A DNA stretch of 64,000 nucleotides from Eunapius fragilis (lineage: Eukaryota; Porifera; Demospongiae; Spongillida; Spongillidae), in assembly GCA_963681505.1 (NCBI GenBank), contig OY811975.1, positions 6,935,490 through 6,999,489 of the forward strand, in the 5' to 3' direction. The notes under the pieces are model-generated. The model ran no database searches. It was given only the letters and a program-made list of their open reading frames with translations, and was not told the origin of the DNA. Position numbers and translations under genes: made by a program. Positions within the stretch are counted from its first letter, which is position 1. Each line of letters opens with the position of its first letter. This document shows, one piece after another, positions 31,335-43,064 of the stretch.

Positions 31335-32040
31335 TGGCAATGAAGAAACAAAAAATCCTGTGCAGCTGTTCTTAGAAGCTATGTGTGTTTGCATTGTGAA
31401 ACTCTGTAGTTCCATTCGTATTGCCTTCTTGTGAACACACTTATTTTATATAGTTGTATGGTTATTGACTAATTAAAGTTGTTATTGATAATTATCTTAA
31501 AGGCATATGCACTGACAAGTTTAAATGACATAGAGACATGCGAGCTAGGTTAGCACAGGCAGATCTTTTCTAGCTGGCACCCTCAGTGACTTCGGCAATG
31601 TCATATCAGAACATGCAGCCTTAGGGGTTGTGGCTCATACCAACCACTAAGAATTAACTGCACTGCAACCGTATCAGGTGTTGGCAGGATAGCAATGTAG
31701 CAGTAGTAGCTATAGGGGGTGGGGCACACAATTGTGCTACTATAAACCATGGTGAAGGGTTTCCCCCCTACTCAGGGACATAGGTAGAACAGTTACCCCC
31801 CCCCCCCCCCCCCCCCCCTCTACCATGTATTGCCATGCTACCTATGCATCAGATGCTGTTCTATACATGTCCCTGAGTAGGGGGAAATATTCACTGTCCA
31901 TTGCTGGGATCAGGCCATAGCAATTTTAAGTCAGTTGTCCCCTCCCCCTGCCCTGCTGCATATTGCCATGCTAGCTAAACATCACAGACTATGAGAAAAT
32001 TTTATTGCTGGAGGAATAGAAATAATGTTGTAGCATGGTA
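31335..32040. other. No gene; small inverted repeat around a poly(C) run
   Basis: CCCCCTACTCAGGGACAT (about 31,765-31,782) mirrors ATGTCCCTGAGTAGGGGG (31,867-31,884), with a C run at 31,796-31,818 between. This resembles a small MITE. Otherwise nothing is seen. Confidence 0.6.
31796..31818. repeat. Poly(C) run, 23 nt
   Basis: Pure C run in the loop of the small inverted repeat. Confidence 0.95.
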
Positions 32041-33392
32041 ATATGCATATGCTAAAGGTGTGTGTGTGTGTGTGTGCAGGGGGGGGGGGGGGTTATACAT
32101 GCCAACTGGCTTTTGTGTTGACAGTGAATGGTTTCCCTCTCAGGAACATGGATACCACCGATACAGCAGTATACCCCTCCACCCCCCACCCCACCCCCAC
32201 CCCCCGCCAAGGTGGTAGAAATATTAAAGTGGCATATACCCCAACTCATGCAATACATGTATGCTATATGCCTACTCATATTCCTGAGTAGCTGTCCATT
32301 GCAGCAGGTATTTGCAATTTTTTGTTCATAAGAGTCAGTTGGCAAGCCCCTCCCCTCCCCCCCCCACCCCCTCCTTCCCCACCTGAGCTACCTAAACTTC
32401 AGAGTAGGGGTCGATCCAGAAATGTTTTTGCCAGGGGAGCAAAGGGGAGGAAGGGGTGCATAATTTTAATGCTTTGGGCATGGTTAACTAACAGTTGGGA
32501 GGGATGTGGGGTAAAGCCTGAGCCGCTTTATACATTGCACATGTTTGTAGCATCAGCACGACATATATCAGCTGATATTTACTTCTTATCTGACTGCATC
32601 ATCATCACTGCCATCACACACTCTTGAGTGCAGAGGGGGTGGAGCTGAAGGTGCAGGGTCTCGAGGCTAAGCATTATAAGCTCAGTTTTGATCTTAGGTA
32701 ATAATAGTTAATAATTCAAGAGACAACTGGGGAGTGGAATTAACTTCCATGCCACACCTTTCACTTTACTCCCGAAATTATTTTGTGAAGGGGGAGGGGG
32801 GGCAAAGACGAGAGGCTCATGCTTTGGGCGTGGCTAACTAATGAAACACGTAATAAAGTGGAGGACGAAGCTCCATGCAGCCGCTATTTAGTACTGTTAC
32901 TTCGGCACATATTCGTTGCGTTCGCTCATTTTTCGTATCATCATCGTGCTACGTCACCGCTCCTTTAGCTATGTATATTAAGAGTGAGGCGGTGGGGGGT
33001 GGGGGGGGGGGGGGGGGGGGGCGGGGCAATAAAAAACAGGTGAGCACACTCATATGGAGCGCCCATGCGGTGGGAAGTTGTTTCCACACTTCGTGATTTC
33101 GCACTCCAACACGCACAGAGATGGCGGCAAATGTGATTTTAGATGGCCGACCACTACCAGGACGTCTTCCGATGCTTCCAGTCTCCTGTAACGTCTAATG
33201 AACTTACAGATCCCACTTCTCGAAGTTATCATGCCCTCTTTCATTATACATTTGTGTACATTGGTAGACCCATACCCCTTGAAATAGTAGAATACAATCC
33301 GCAATTGTTTATAGGTCGAGTACACCATCCCAGCACTGTGCTACAACTATACGATGCAAGTACATATAGCAGAAAATTTTACTTTAGGGCGT
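32041..33392. other. No supported gene; G/C-run rich
   Basis: (TG)n at about 32,059-32,076, G runs at 32,079-32,092 and 33,001-33,021, and C/A-rich tracts at 32,175-32,210 and 32,347-32,380. TGCTTTGGGCATGG at about 32,470 and TGCTTTGGGCGTGG at about 32,820 mark two related copies of a short repeat. ORFs are low-complexity. Confidence 0.5.
33001..33021. repeat. Poly(G) run, 21 nt
   Basis: Pure G run preceded by GGTGGGGGGT. Confidence 0.95.
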
Positions 33393-33552
33393 AGTCTCCA
33401 TAAAACGCTACGTTACATCAAAACGCTACGTTCCACAAACGCTACGTTCCCAAAACGCTACGCTAGTCCCACGCAAACTGTACGTCAACGTTTGTTGCGT
33501 GCGACGCTAACGCTACGCATACGTTACGTGTACTTTTTTTTGACCGCTACTG
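33393..33552 (-). mobile_element. Right terminal region paired with 23,291
   Basis: Ends in the reverse complement of the 23,291 terminus, followed by TA (33,553-33,554). Inside are AAACGCTACGTTCC units. ACGCTACGTTCCCAAAACGCT occurs here in the same direction as at 23,343, which suggests that these are the two ends of one element rather than two inverted copies. Confidence 0.75.
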
Positions 33553-33554
33553 TA

Positions 33555-35690
33555 CGCTGAGGGATATCCTGTACCTATCGATTTGTCCTGTTACATCATC
33601 TATTACGGAGATATAGCTGTGCAAAGTGCGTGCACAGTTTTCTGCTCGATTCGCGCCAATGATTTATAGCAGGGTGGAGTTCAGGTGTAGTGGTTGTCAA
33701 CTTGGAATTTACTAGTAGCTGTATCGTGCACAAGGGGATCTCCAATCATTGAGCAGGCAGGTGTTAGTACTGTTGGTACTTCCCCTGGGTCCGCATCTTG
33801 TGCCACTGATCACAAGTGAAGAAGATCTGCACGGCCACATAATTTTAAACAAGGGTAATAAAGTACTCCTATATGTTTGAAGTCACTCACTATTTTCTTC
33901 ACGTCTTCAACTACACCTTTCCATGTAAACTTTCATTAACTCGTGCAATTGTTTAGGTGGGTTGTACGTCACAAGCCAGAGCAATCATATGCATTCCCGC
34001 CGGATTCTGAATGTACCATAGCTATTTCGGTAAACCCAACCTATATTATGCTACTCTGCTGCTTACTGCCATATCATGCAACACTTCGTAACTAAACTAA
34101 CATCGCATTCCCCCTTTGTAATAAACAGCTCTCCATTTAGCAGATCCAAATTCTGAAATTTTAGCCGAATCTGTCGCGTTTCATTGATGCATATACTGCT
34201 TTGGATACGCACTGTCCGTTTAGATGCAGATAATCGTCTTCACATCAAACTGCATCTGTACTTAGCTTCACTAAACGTCTCCATATTACCTCCACAAAAT
34301 CCACAAGATCCAAAAAAGCTGCTTCAAACATGCCTACAAGTGGCATAGATGTGTTTCACATGTATTGTAGTCAACAGACAATATATTACTTGGGATGGGA
34401 TAAAATGGCAGGGTGGGATCAATTCTTTCTGTGCACAACCTTGCCAAAATTTGTCCTAGGATAAAATTTGGTGGGGAGATTAAATTTTTCGTGACACACC
34501 TTTTGAACCGTATATAGGGACATGTTTAACAGTCCAGCAGTTCAATAAAAAACATACTCCAAACGCATGCGTGAAATTAGTTGCTGCCAATAAAGTGCAT
34601 CCACAATGGTTAAAAAATTACAGAAACAATCCTTTATCAAAGAATAGAACTATCAGTGTGGAATAGTTGGAATTCAAAGGAGATGCGTTATTTTTTTAAT
34701 GTGATATTTGCCGTTTCACCCATGCCTCTTCGTGAGTTGCGTTACATTAGTTATTAAATTAATTAAATTCATCCATATTCTCGAATAGCTTTAATAATAG
34801 AGGGCTTTATTGTTGTTGATAAAATTGATAAAATTGCTTACCATTTTACAATAAAATTGGATTGCCTGAAACGTATTTTAATGAAACGAAGTGATTAATT
34901 AATTTCATTCGGATTACTGAACAATCCAACCTTGCATCAGAAGAAAAGGCTCTTCAGTTAGTTTTCTACGCTAGGTTTTCAGCACGAGCATTTGGATATG
35001 AAAGAGCAAAATTACTGAGATGCATGTTATATACATCGAATGCATAATGTGTCAATTACAGGCCTAGTGTCAAATAAACGTATTACATTGTACATCTACA
35101 GTTCTAAAACGTGTAGGTTGAAAAGAATTAATGACCCTCGTTGTTGGGGTCCATTGTGTTCAGTTCAGATGGTATGGCGTTTAGCTTGTGGGTTAAAACG
35201 TACCGATCACCATGTCCAGCAATTTCGGACATCCATACACGTCTGTACATTGAAAACGCATGTAAAGTATTTGATTGTTTTCAAATATTAACGCAGTAGG
35301 ATTATTTATATAATGCATTTTTTTATTTTTCGTCTTCATTTTGCGAGCAAGAGAATTAATTACAACAAAATTAATTACTTTCGCTATTACGTAATAATAT
35401 TCTTTAGAGAGGTCAATAATGATTAATAGCATCAAATGTGGGCGCGCCCTTAGAGTGCAAATTATAATTGCTGCATGGTGCGTGTGTGGGTGGGAGGAGC
35501 GTGTCGTTTTTAAAATGCTCGTAATGTGCCCTTGGTTCAATACATTTGAATATTTCTTTCATCGGCGTGGATAGATTAACGTGCGCTCGGCGTGTATCTA
35601 CCTGTTTTCTACGATGCGTAAGTTAACGATTCGTTTCTACATCGTATCGTGATAGCTTATCCTGATATGCGCAATGACACACCACGCGCG
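33555..35690. other. No supported gene
   Basis: AT-rich sequence with a weak direct repeat at about 34,390-34,490 (GGATAAAATGGCAGGG and GGATAAAATTTGGTGGGG). No recognisable coding signal. Confidence 0.5.
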
Positions 35691-36241
35691 CGCGCACACA
35701 CACATTCCCACATACTCCTAGCTCTTTTTCTTGGTATACACATTAGGAAGAATGACTTTACATTAGGAAGAATCACTTTAGCTGATCTGATTAACCGGTT
35801 GGATTGGTCTGTACCCAGGGCAAGAATGGGTTAAATATCTCTAGCTGCTAGTCAGTGTGTCGTCTAGATGTGGTCTGTACCCTGGGCAAGATTGTGTTAA
35901 ATCTATCTAGTTGAGTTGCCTGGGTGTGGCTAATACACTGGGCAAGAATGGGTTAAATATCTCTAGCCACTAGTCAGTTGTGTTGTCTGGGTGTGGTCTG
36001 TACCTTGGGAAAGATTGGGTTAAATCTAACTAGTTGAGTTGCCTGGGTGTGTCCAATACCCTGGACAAGAATGGGTTAAACATCTCTAGCCACTAGTCAG
36101 TGGTGTTGTCTTGGTGTGGTCTGTACCCTGGACAAGATTGGGTTAAATCTATCTACTGGTGTCCAATACCCTGGGCAAGAATGTGTTAAATATCTCTAGC
36201 CGCTAGTCAGGTGTGTCGTCTAGGTGTTGTTTGCACACACA

Positions 36242-36280
<39 letters not shown>

Positions 36281-36530
36281 TCCCAGCTCTTTTTCCTAGG
36301 GTGTATATATTAGGAAGAATCTTTTTAGCTGATGCTGATGTAACATGTTGGGTTGATCTGTACCCTGGGCAAGAATGGGTTAAATATCTCTAGCTGCTAG
36401 TCAGTTGTGTCATGTGGGTGTGGTCTATACCCTGGGAAAGATTGGGTTAAATCTATCTAGATGAGTTGCCTGGGTGTGGCCATTACCCTCCTCCCCTTTG
36501 AAGGGCATAGTGTAGGAGAGGATGTTGGTG
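35691..36530. repeat. Tandem duplication and GGGTTAAAT minisatellite
   Basis: Units of about 60-130 bp contain TACCCTGGGCAAGAATGGG, TTAAATATCTCTAGC and CTAGTCAG. A larger segment starting CACACATACTCCTAGCTC at about 35,699 is repeated from about 36,261, so a ~560-bp piece has been tandemly duplicated. A (CA)n tract lies at about 36,234-36,277. Confidence 0.85.
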
Positions 36531-36995
36531 AACTTTCTGGTTAAGGTACGGACTAAAAAGAGTCCTGTGGTGTGGTGAATTTTCCAGGATTGTGAGGGGT
36601 TAAGTAACATAGCCAAAAAAAATGAGCCCTGTGGGTGTGGTGAACTTTCTGGTTAAGGTGTGAGGGGTTAAGTAACATAGCCGACAAAAAAGACCACTGT
36701 GGGTATGGTGTACATTTCATGAATGTGAGGGTTAACGTTAAGGAGCCTAGCCAACAAAAGAAGCCCTGCGGGTGTGGTGTAATTTCCTGGAGTGTGAGGG
36801 GTTAAGGCACGTAGCCTACAAAAAGCGACCCCTGTGGGTGTGGTGTATTTTCCAGGAGTGTGAGGGGTTAAGAAACATAGCCAACAATACACCACAACCA
36901 CAGGGTTCTTTTTTTGTTGGCTGTGTTCCAATTCCAATAGTGCAAAGGAATAGAAAAAATAGCCCTGAGCGTGGTACTTTTTGAGGGAACTACTG
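36531..36995. repeat. Second locus of the GAGCCCTGTGGGT minisatellite
   Basis: Six or so divergent units carry GTGAGGGGTTAAG and CATAGCC as at 24,100-26,107, followed by the same tail sequence at 37,005-37,195. Confidence 0.85.
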
Positions 36996-37004
36996 TTTTT
37001 TAAT

Positions 37005-37195
37005 ATTCCAAGCCTATGCACATATGTGGTTGTGTATTTGTTTGTTCCATCTACCTACATGTACCTTTACATTGTACATGTATGATGTATCTGATTGTGG
37101 ATTTGTGAGGTCTCTATTTTTATTACATGTACAGGGATATGGTATCTCCCAGCTAGCTAGGTGATGAAGAGAAGCTTATTGTGACCACCCAAATA
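37005..37195. repeat. Minisatellite 3' flank, second copy
   Basis: Matches 26,120-26,310 in order and orientation, ending GACCACCCAAATATC, where the family D repeat begins. Confidence 0.85.
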
Positions 37196-37199
37196 TCGA

Positions 37200-38410
37200 G
37201 AGGTACGTTACTAACTCTCATATAGGATTTGACCCCGATTATGAAGTCATTAAAAAAACGCGACCTGCTTCTAACAAGACTCCTGACGAGCGGATGGCTT
37301 ACCTTGTTGTCGTCATCGTACAAGAATGCAACAAGTAGTTTCGTGTTTTTTTTTTTTATGTCACAAAACCGCGTAGTTGTAGAGAACATACACTTTCCTG
37401 TCGTTTGAAAGTATTGAATTAGACAGGAAATATGCTCCCGCCTAAATAGGGACGGTAGTCATGGTAATGAGAGTGATGTATTGCAAGGCGGGGTTGTGCA
37501 GGGTTATTGGCGGGGGGCAGCTGGATTCGCCAGCTGGGAATGAAGATATAAGCAGTTGGTGGCAACTGCTGGGTCATTCTGAGCGTTAGTGCACGCAACT
37601 TTTAGACACCATTTTGCATTTTTGGTGTATGGTGGTGTCGAATTTGTATGTTTGTGATCACATGAGCAGATTCCTTGACTGTTGACAGGTGAGCCCTGAC
37701 ATGGAGCTGCGACTACGGACTTTTGTGTAGAGATGTGCTGTTTTGTTGTATGTGGCTGGGCAGTGCTAGATAGCCGGTTTTTTCCCCGTTATTTATGTGG
37801 ATTTCCCTATTAGAGGTTTGCCACAGGGGTTTTTCCATAAGGAGATGTGGGCTCATCTTCCTTTAAAATATAGGTTCGTGTTGAGCCCCCTGCCCAGCCT
37901 TGTGTGTTGTGTTTGTCGTGTATTCAGTGTGGATGTTGGTGGTGGCAGTGATGTTACCGTTGTGTACTCTGTACTCTGTACTGTATTCTGTATACTCTGT
38001 TTATTAAGTTGGCGTGCAGGCGACGCTACACCAACCCTCTTCCGGAAAGAATAAAGCAGTTAGTTTTAGATGTGTACCTCAGTGACGAAATCAGCAGAAT
38101 GCTACCAGGAAGGAAAGACTGTGTGTCCTTCTGTTTATTAAGTTGGCGTGCAGGCGACGCTACACCAATGTTATGTGATAGGGAAGGGTGGGATTACCAT
38201 GTAAGGCATGTGGCGGGAGAAACTATTTTCCAAACTCGTACCCAGTCCCACGTTTTTCTCGTTCTTCTTCCTGACCACGCATAACTCGGGATAGGAACAC
38301 TTTTGAAAATCACACCAATGGCTTCAGAATTCATTGGTATTCTCGCTTCTGTGGTCAAAAAATCTCGAGGCTACATGACATATATCGGTGGTTGTGTTAG
38401 CAAATCACGT
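37200..38410 (+). repeat. Dispersed repeat family D, copy with ~830-bp insertion
   Basis: 37,205-37,388 matches 3434-3606 and 38,225-38,410 matches 3610-3795. The two halves are contiguous at 3.4 kb but separated here by about 830 bp. The insert contains an internal duplication: TTATTAAGTTGGCGTGCAGG at about 38,001 and again at about 38,133. It has no convincing ORF. It may be a solo LTR or other non-coding insert; no clean target duplication could be fixed. Confidence 0.75.
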
Positions 38411-38559
38411 GTGAAAATTTCGCCAATAGCTTCAGAATAGGCTGGAAGTGCCGCTTTCATATAACATAGCCGATGTTATGTTTTGGTAAACAATCGACTA
38501 TACGGTGCATGTAAGACGCATAATTAGATAACTTGTAAGACGTCAGACCCAAAATAGAA

Positions 38560-38645
38560 ACGGTCCGCTGAACGCGAGCGGTATCATAAAGAGAAACGGT
38601 CCGCTAAAAGGCAACATTATTGGGAGAGTCCTGAACTGCTCGCTT
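38560..38645 (+). pseudogene. Decayed copy of the YRANPEK-repeat ORF
   Basis: GAAACGGTCCGCT occurs twice, followed by AAAAGGCAACATTATTGG and GAGAGTCCTGAAC, parallel to 4250-4290 of the intact ORF. Frameshifts remove the frame. Confidence 0.55.
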
Positions 38646-38689
38646 GCGAAGAGAGTGCGGTACGGGAAGGCTAAGCTTACTAGTACAGG

Positions 38690-39059
38690 CACTGATCCAG
38701 GATTATAGGAGGGGGGGTGGCTAGAGGGTAGGGGCCAGCAATCCTCAGCACGGGGGTATGGGGGAGCGCTGTAAGCACCCCCAGCGGGGTCTGCGGCTCC
38801 GCCCTAGACGCTAACGCTTTTTTACTTCATCACGCTCAAAACGCTACACAAAACTACTGTAAAAAGATGAAATTTTATCACAAACTAAACCTTATAACTT
38901 GCATGTACTACGGGGGATTTATCGTCGAAAACCCAGTGAATCATGACCATCTATGAATGAATATGAATAAGACCATCTATGAATGAACGGTGGTGATGAA
39001 CGAATATGACCATCTATGCATGTAAATTACATTTGTAAATTGCACATCCATGATCCCTG
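38690..39059. other. No gene; possible left end of a hAT-like element
   Basis: CAGGCACTGATCCAGG at 38,696 followed by GGGGGGGTGGCTAGAGGG resembles the inverse of 41,790-41,848 (GGTGGTTAGCCACC, then CCCCTG). The two could be the ends of the hAT element between them. No 8-bp duplication was found. A short direct repeat, GACCATCTATGAATGAA, lies at about 38,945 and 38,972. Confidence 0.35.
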
Positions 39060-39264
39060 CATGGACGTCTATGCGCATCATAGATACTTTGAGAGTACCT
39101 ATGATACGGATCAATATCCACGGCGACGCCCTAAGCCTTATCGTATCAAATAAACGTGTGCGTTTTTTGGAGTTGATTTGGCCTGCTGTTTCTCATCGTA
39201 TCAGCGTTTTTTTGGAGTTGATTTGGCCTGCTGTTTCTCATCGTATCCAACAAGGGTAAAACTG

Positions 39265-39855
39265 ATGTCGAAGAGCAAGTCCATTTTGGACTTTTTCAAG
39301 GTTAACTTGGGAAGTGACAAAGTACACATGATTCTCCATGCAGAGGATCATGATCACTCTGAACCATCAGTGTCTGGTCTAGTACCGCCAGTAACTGCCG
39401 GCGTTGCTTTGGAGTCCCTGGTAGTGGATGATACAGATTTATTACACGAAGGTCTAGATATAAATCTGCATGCAAGTGACGAGTGTACAATCCCTTCTGA
39501 ACTTCCTAAAACTCTGGAGTGCTTGCCAATGGAAGAAGACCCTTCTCAGGATGCTCTACAAGGTCCTTCTCAGGATGCTCTACAAGTTCCTTATCAGGAT
39601 GCTCTACAAGGTCCTTCTCAGGATGCTCTACAAGTTCCTACTCAGGATGCTATACAAGGTCCTTCTCAGGATGCTCTACAAGTTCCTTATCAGGATGCTC
39701 TACAAGGTCCTTTTCAGGATGATCTACAAGTTCCTACTCAGGATGCTATACAAGGTCCTTCTCAGGATGCTCTACAAGTTCCTACTCAGGATGCTCTACA
39801 AGATGCTAACAGACAGTCAAGAAACGTAATGACAACGAGAAGTATGAGTTACTGA
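39265..39855 (+). pseudogene. hAT transposase N-terminal region with octapeptide repeat
   Basis: Starts MSKSKSILDFFK, the usual opening of ZMYM/THAP12-like hAT proteins. An acidic stretch follows, then 11 octapeptide units of type PSQDALQG/V (39,541-39,804, 24 bp each) and a TTRSMSY end. Thr, Ser, Tyr and Phe alternate at the second position and G/V at the last, giving a 48-bp super-period. Upstream, a 46-bp segment (GGAGTTGATTTGGCCTGCTG) is duplicated at about 39,168-39,247. Because the unit is a multiple of three, all three frames are open, so frames starting at 39,470 and 39,519 are shadows. Confidence 0.6.
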
Positions 39856-41400
39856 TCTCTGAGCAAAAGGGACTTGCAGATGCTGACTTAAATACTATAT
39901 GGTTTAGTGTTGCTGAAGGAAGGAAAAGGAAGGGATTCAATTTCAGAGACGTTTGCTGCAAGATTATAAATGGCTTCGATATGATACATCTCAAGAATTT
40001 TAGGGAGGTTGGTGCCTGCCGTGCATTTTGTTCCTAACTGAAAGTGAAAAGAGTAGTTTGGGTGTTTTTGTACGTTCCCCATTTACTAATTATAATAAGT
40101 CCAAAGAATTACTTGAAAAACATTCCAAAAAAAAGATTTTCACTTATGTCCAGTTGATCGTGCATATGAATTTAAAAAGACATGGTTAAATCCAGCTGGA
40201 AGAATCGACACACATATTATGGATTGCAGTGCAAAGAACTTTATGTTAAATTCCAAAATATTGCCTTTAATTGTTGAAGCCGTCTTTTGTGTGCAAGGCA
40301 AAAAATAGCATTGCAAGGACACCAACAGGACAAAATAGATTTTGCACTTTCTGCAATGAGAAATGAAGGGAATTTCATAGCTATGCTACGATTACTATCC
40401 AAAAACAATGCAACACTACATGAGCATTTGACATTTGGTGCAAAAAATGCCAAGTATACCAGTAAAACAATTCAAAATGAAAATTTTGGGAATTGCTGCT
40501 GATCAGATTCGTGGGTTTTATCGAAGCTGTCTTCACCGTTGTTCACTTTTTTCACTTATAGCTGATGAGGTTACTTCAACAATTCTTGAGCTTTACCCAT
40601 ATATTGTGAAAACATGGGAACACATGTGCTATCCATGTGAGAATGATAGCATTTATACGAATGGAAATGATTGGAACTGGGATTCGGAGTCTTGCAGTTC
40701 TGTAAATGGAATAAGACACACATTCACCAGCTTTGAACATGTTGTGACTTTCTTTCTGGCAAAAGAGCTTCTTGAACCTATACGCCTATTGCTGAATGCT
40801 TACAAGGAAGACTACTGCAAGTGTACTTTGGTTTCAAGAAGATTACTGAAATTATGAAGCATTACAAAACACTCAGGGAAAATGTACACACAGAGCACAA
40901 TAGAATATATGGTAAAGCACTGCCTTTGAGCACAGAAATAGGTAGTGAAGGAGGAATGCCTCGAGTAATATGAGGACGGCAGACGAGACCAAATCCAGAA
41001 GTTGCTTCTGTATGAGATTATTGGCGTGTTACAATCAGTATTCCCCGTTTTTGGATTCTATTATAAGTGAAATGGAACAAGATGTGCAAGCAACATGTAA
41101 CATTTTGAGTTCAACTTGAAGTGGAAACATCTGTTACCTGTAGAAAGTAAATTTGAGTGTGAGCTCGCCAGCTAGATGGAAAGTTCATTGTAATGGTATT
41201 TTTGGAGAATATAGTATTACGGAACTACTTTGCCAGGATGCTGGTGCAATCTTCTGTCCCAATGTACGGGAGCTACTTTGTATCTTGGTGGTACTTCCTA
41301 TTGGCAGTGCAGACGCTGAGAGGTCACTTTCCTGCCTACGATTGATACATTCATGGCTTTTTTCCACCATGACTAATGAAAGGCTAGGAAATTAAGAGTG
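39856..41400 (+). pseudogene. hAT transposase core, decayed
   Basis: Homology continues through several frames. A TTF-type zinc-finger remnant lies at about 40,070-40,260 (RSPFTNYNKSKELLEKH). RQKIALQGHQQDK, then GNFIAMLRLLSKNN, lies at about 40,294-40,412. IRGFYRSC and SLIADEVT, the first catalytic-Asp region, lie at about 40,507-40,575. The C-terminal dimerisation motif PIGSADAERSLSCLR lies at about 41,299-41,345. Stops and frameshifts interrupt it throughout, so it is not functional. Similar proteins (ZMYM1, THAP12 relatives) are common domesticated or active hATs in animals. Confidence 0.85.
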
Positions 41401-42520
41401 TTAGGTATTCATGGATTTGATTTTCCACTATCTGTTGACCAAATATGCCAATCATTTACACAAATGCACCATAGAAAGTTGTGTAGTGAATCGGTTTTGT
41501 ATGAATAAATCACAACTTCATATGTTTTTGTGTAAATGATTGACATATTTGGTAACTTAGTATTATCATGCAGTTTAAAGATGTGACCTGGCAACTATAT
41601 GCTTATATTGATTTTTCTTTTGTGCTATGTACTAGTCCCAATTATTATGCATGTATCAGATCACCCAAAAAAACAAAGCGTCATTTTTTTCACCCCTAAA
41701 TGGAAGCTGTTGAACAGAAATGCTATTAGCCCTCAAACAGAAATTGCTGATAGTTCTCAATCAGTATTTAGGTATTCCTAAAACATGATTTGAGGAAGGG
41801 GGGGGGGGTGGTTAGCCACCCTATCCACTCTCTCAGGTTCAGCCCCTGCCTTGGCAAATTCTATACCAGCTAGGGCTATATGGAGTGCACATGCGATGAA
41901 ATGTTTTTTTTTTTTTTTGTTAAGCATTTGTGCTGTCAAAATTCTACGCATGATCTTCGCAGAGAAGGCTGCATGCGAACGTATGCCTTTACATGTGTAC
42001 TTTGCGTAAAATACAGCTATTTGTTACCTAATAGATATATATTAAAGCCAGGCTGGTGATGGCTTACTCATATTTGCTATATGGCTGGTGGTAACGCAAC
42101 ACCAAGGAAAGATGCACGCTCATTCCTGGACAACACACTCCACAGGCAAACGTGCATGTAGAGCGAGCATGGGCCGAAGCCAGAGTTGGCAGGGCAGTGT
42201 ACAGCGCGGTGCTTGGGTAATGTTATGACATTTTATTCCACTTTAATAATTTATGGCTTGAACGGGTCTAAAATTCACATACTTCAATCTAGAAATAGAC
42301 ATGCACATAGCATAAGTATGCTAGTTGCATCAGGAAATACGCTAATACCTCTGGCTTCAGAATCAGCTTTGAACTCCTCAATGCATCGTCCACCCGGTCA
42401 AGTAGCTAGGGAGGGGAGAATGATCAACTTCATTATACCATTGAATGTATGCAATAACACAAATCTCCGTTTTGAAAAGGATGGGTGCACATTTTTACAG
42501 AACTGAAGATATAAAAATAT
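41401..42520. other. No gene; short inverted repeat and G-rich end
   Basis: CAAATATGCCAATCATTTACAC (41,441-41,462) is mirrored at about 41,530-41,552. GAGGAAGGGGGGGGGGGTGG lies at 41,791-41,810. A 106-codon frame at 42,186-42,506 is unrecognised. Confidence 0.5.
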
Positions 42521-42608
42521 ATAGATGATTTCGGTGTGAAGTCGTTCCCCTGGAAACGCGTGACCTAAAACGATGAATAATTGATGTGGAGGGCAACATA
42601 TACATGAA

Positions 42609-42998
42609 ATGGTATTGAGTTGTTGTGCTTTTGGCTGTACAAATCGTGGTGGTCAGCGTTTGGGCCTAGGTTTCCATCGGTTTCCATTCAAAAATGAAGG
42701 CAGACTACGAAGGTGGATTCAAGCGGTCCGTAGAGAGGATTGGCAGCCTTCGAAGTACTGCGAATCTGTGGCGACCATTTTTTGTCAGGTTAGTTACAAG
42801 TGTGGAAGTCACAATTGAGTGAGGGAGTCATTTGTTTTTATTATAGGCAAGCCTGTTGACGAACCCAGTAACGCGGACTATGCCCCTACACTATTCCCCT
42901 TCAAGGATGCCAAGAGGAAGGATGCGATGGCAATGAAAGCGCGGAAGACAAGAGCGGAGCACAGAAGAAAGATGATCGAAGCTGAAGAAAGCGAATAG
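42609..42998 (+). pseudogene. THAP zinc-finger protein, N-terminal, two exons with one frameshift
   Basis: Exon 1 (42,609-42,788) reads CCAFGC at the start and FHRFPFKNEGRLRRWIQAVR, the first half of a THAP C2CH DNA-binding domain. RICGDHF, with the last Cys and His, appears in another frame, so one base is missing near 42,758. A GTTAGT donor follows. After a 58-nt intron (acceptor TTATTATAG) exon 2 (42,847-42,998) reads KPVDEPSNADYAPTLFPF, the conserved THAP tail, then a basic helical stretch and a stop. THAP domains bind DNA and occur in P and Kolobok transposases. Here it is only the DNA-binding module. Confidence 0.8.
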
Positions 42999-43064
42999 GA
43001 GAGGCGTTCTTCAGCTTTAGAGGGTCATCGTGCGTGCACTCTTGGGAAAAGAAGCTTAACTTAC

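Noticed and set aside
33143-33394. 83-codon ORF near a possible first exon
   Set aside because: Short, no domain, no donor in a useful place, next to repeat termini.
37388-38222. Solo LTR with TG...CA ends
   Set aside because: TGTAG and CTACA occur near the borders, but TGTAG belongs to the host repeat at the empty site, so these cannot be the LTR ends.
39470-39829. 119-codon LLRMLYK-repeat ORF
   Set aside because: Frame shadow of the 24-bp octapeptide repeat of the hAT protein.
38696-41848. Complete hAT element with defined ends
   Set aside because: The two candidate ends are only weakly complementary, and the 8-bp flanks (TACTAGTA and CCTTGGCA) do not match.
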